This document shows, in pieces, positions 21,822 through 22,201 of a stretch of 22,201 bases of DNA (position 1 is the first letter of the stretch; each line of letters begins with the position of its first letter). The notes below the pieces were generated by a model. It was not told where the DNA came from. It did no database searches and was given only the letters and a program-made list of their open reading frames with translations. Origin of the DNA: Parvularia atlantis (lineage: Eukaryota; Opisthokonta; Rotosphaerida). The stretch lies in the NCBI GenBank assembly GCA_943704415.1, contig CALSCO010001335.1, forward strand, positions 1 to 22,201, written 5' to 3'. Position numbers and translations under genes: made by a program.

Positions 21822-22201
21822 ATGCGATTACACCTCGTTTCCATGCTCGCACCTTTATTGAGCGCGGCGTCAACGTGCTTCAGCGAGCACAATATCCTCG
21901 TCCTCCCGCTACTGCTCGGCCGCGTGCCTCAACCAGCCCGGCAGCTATCAGCCGCAACCGGTCACCCTCTGCGCTTCATTTATCTGCAGCCGCTGCAGCC
22001 AGCAGACGCACTTAGGCTTATTCAAGATCGGCTGAACAGGCAAGAACACGCCTCGATATTAGCCTCTTCCACCTTGCGGCAACTGTGCTTTCGCAGCGTG
22101 CTACTTGACTGTGGCGGGGATGTCGGACTACTAAATGAAATTGCCCGTTCTTTGCGAGTGTACATGAACAAAGTCAGTTTCAGCACCGACGACGACTTCA
22201 T
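21822..22201 (+). CDS. partial Crinkler/RHS-like NTPase-domain frame, cut by the window edge
   Basis: An open frame runs from an ATG at 21822 off the right end (126 full codons). Its codon use (TTA, ATA, AGG, GAA, AAT) is unlike every other gene here. The order of motifs resembles the C-terminal half of the NTPase domain of Crinkler/RHS (CR) proteins: NILVLPLLLGRV (the 'lvPlltGt' strand), then YLQPLQPADALRLIQDRL (the 'L.pL...da..ii' helix), then SVLLDCGGDVGLLNEIARSL (the 'L.DcGG.pR.Le' motif). No P-loop is visible, so the piece is partial. It may be an old or degraded copy. The family call rests on pattern recall and is tentative. Confidence 0.4.
   Translation, partial: MRLHLVSMLAPLLSAASTCFSEHNILVLPLLLGRVPQPARQLSAATGHPLRFIYLQPLQPADALRLIQDRLNRQEHASILASSTLRQLCFRSVLLDCGGDVGLLNEIARSLRVYMNKVSFSTDDDF

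Overview
The window is nuclear DNA from a small, compact, intron-rich eukaryotic genome. It is very GC-rich, with coding third positions almost all G or C. Eight genes can be modelled to the base from protein homology or reading frame plus a strict intron grammar: donor GTGCG or a close variant, a branch-like CTGAC/CTCAC/CTAAC/TTAAC, and acceptor GCAG or a similar AG. I place 72 introns, nearly all 45-75 nt. Six use GC-AG ends. The gene set points to a fungus or close relative: a kinase closest to fungal Pkc1, SWR1, and diphthine-ammonia ligase fused to RidA domains. A methionine synthase reductase implies cobalamin-dependent methionine synthesis, which fits an early-diverging (for example zoosporic) fungus better than Dikarya. 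The species is inferred, not proven.

Layout: 1-267, left edge with a doubtful plus-strand exon; 268-1896 (-), mitochondrial-looking enoyl-CoA hydratase family protein; 2146-5689 (+), Pkc1-like kinase without C1 domains; 5871-6263 (+) and 6473-6997 (-), two small convergent membrane-protein genes not recognised; 7060-9293 (+), methionine synthase reductase; 9403-14887 (+), SWR1-type chromatin remodeller; 14928-17215 (-), DPH6; 17252-17549, a minisatellite in the divergent promoter; 17686-21406 (+), a CaMK-type kinase apparently fused to a sphingomyelinase-like domain whose catalytic motifs are altered; 21822-22201 (+), a less GC-rich open frame cut by the right edge that resembles the Crinkler/RHS NTPase domain.

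The genes do not form one pathway; this is a housekeeping and signalling neighbourhood. Spacing is tight: about 40 bp between the SWR1 and DPH6 stops, 62 bp between two divergent start codons, and 109 bp from the reductase stop to the SWR1 start. The strongest candidate novelty is the kinase/pseudo-phosphodiesterase fusion. Next are the C1-less Pkc1, the raised share of GC-AG introns with a fixed donor context, and the Crinkler-like frame at the edge.
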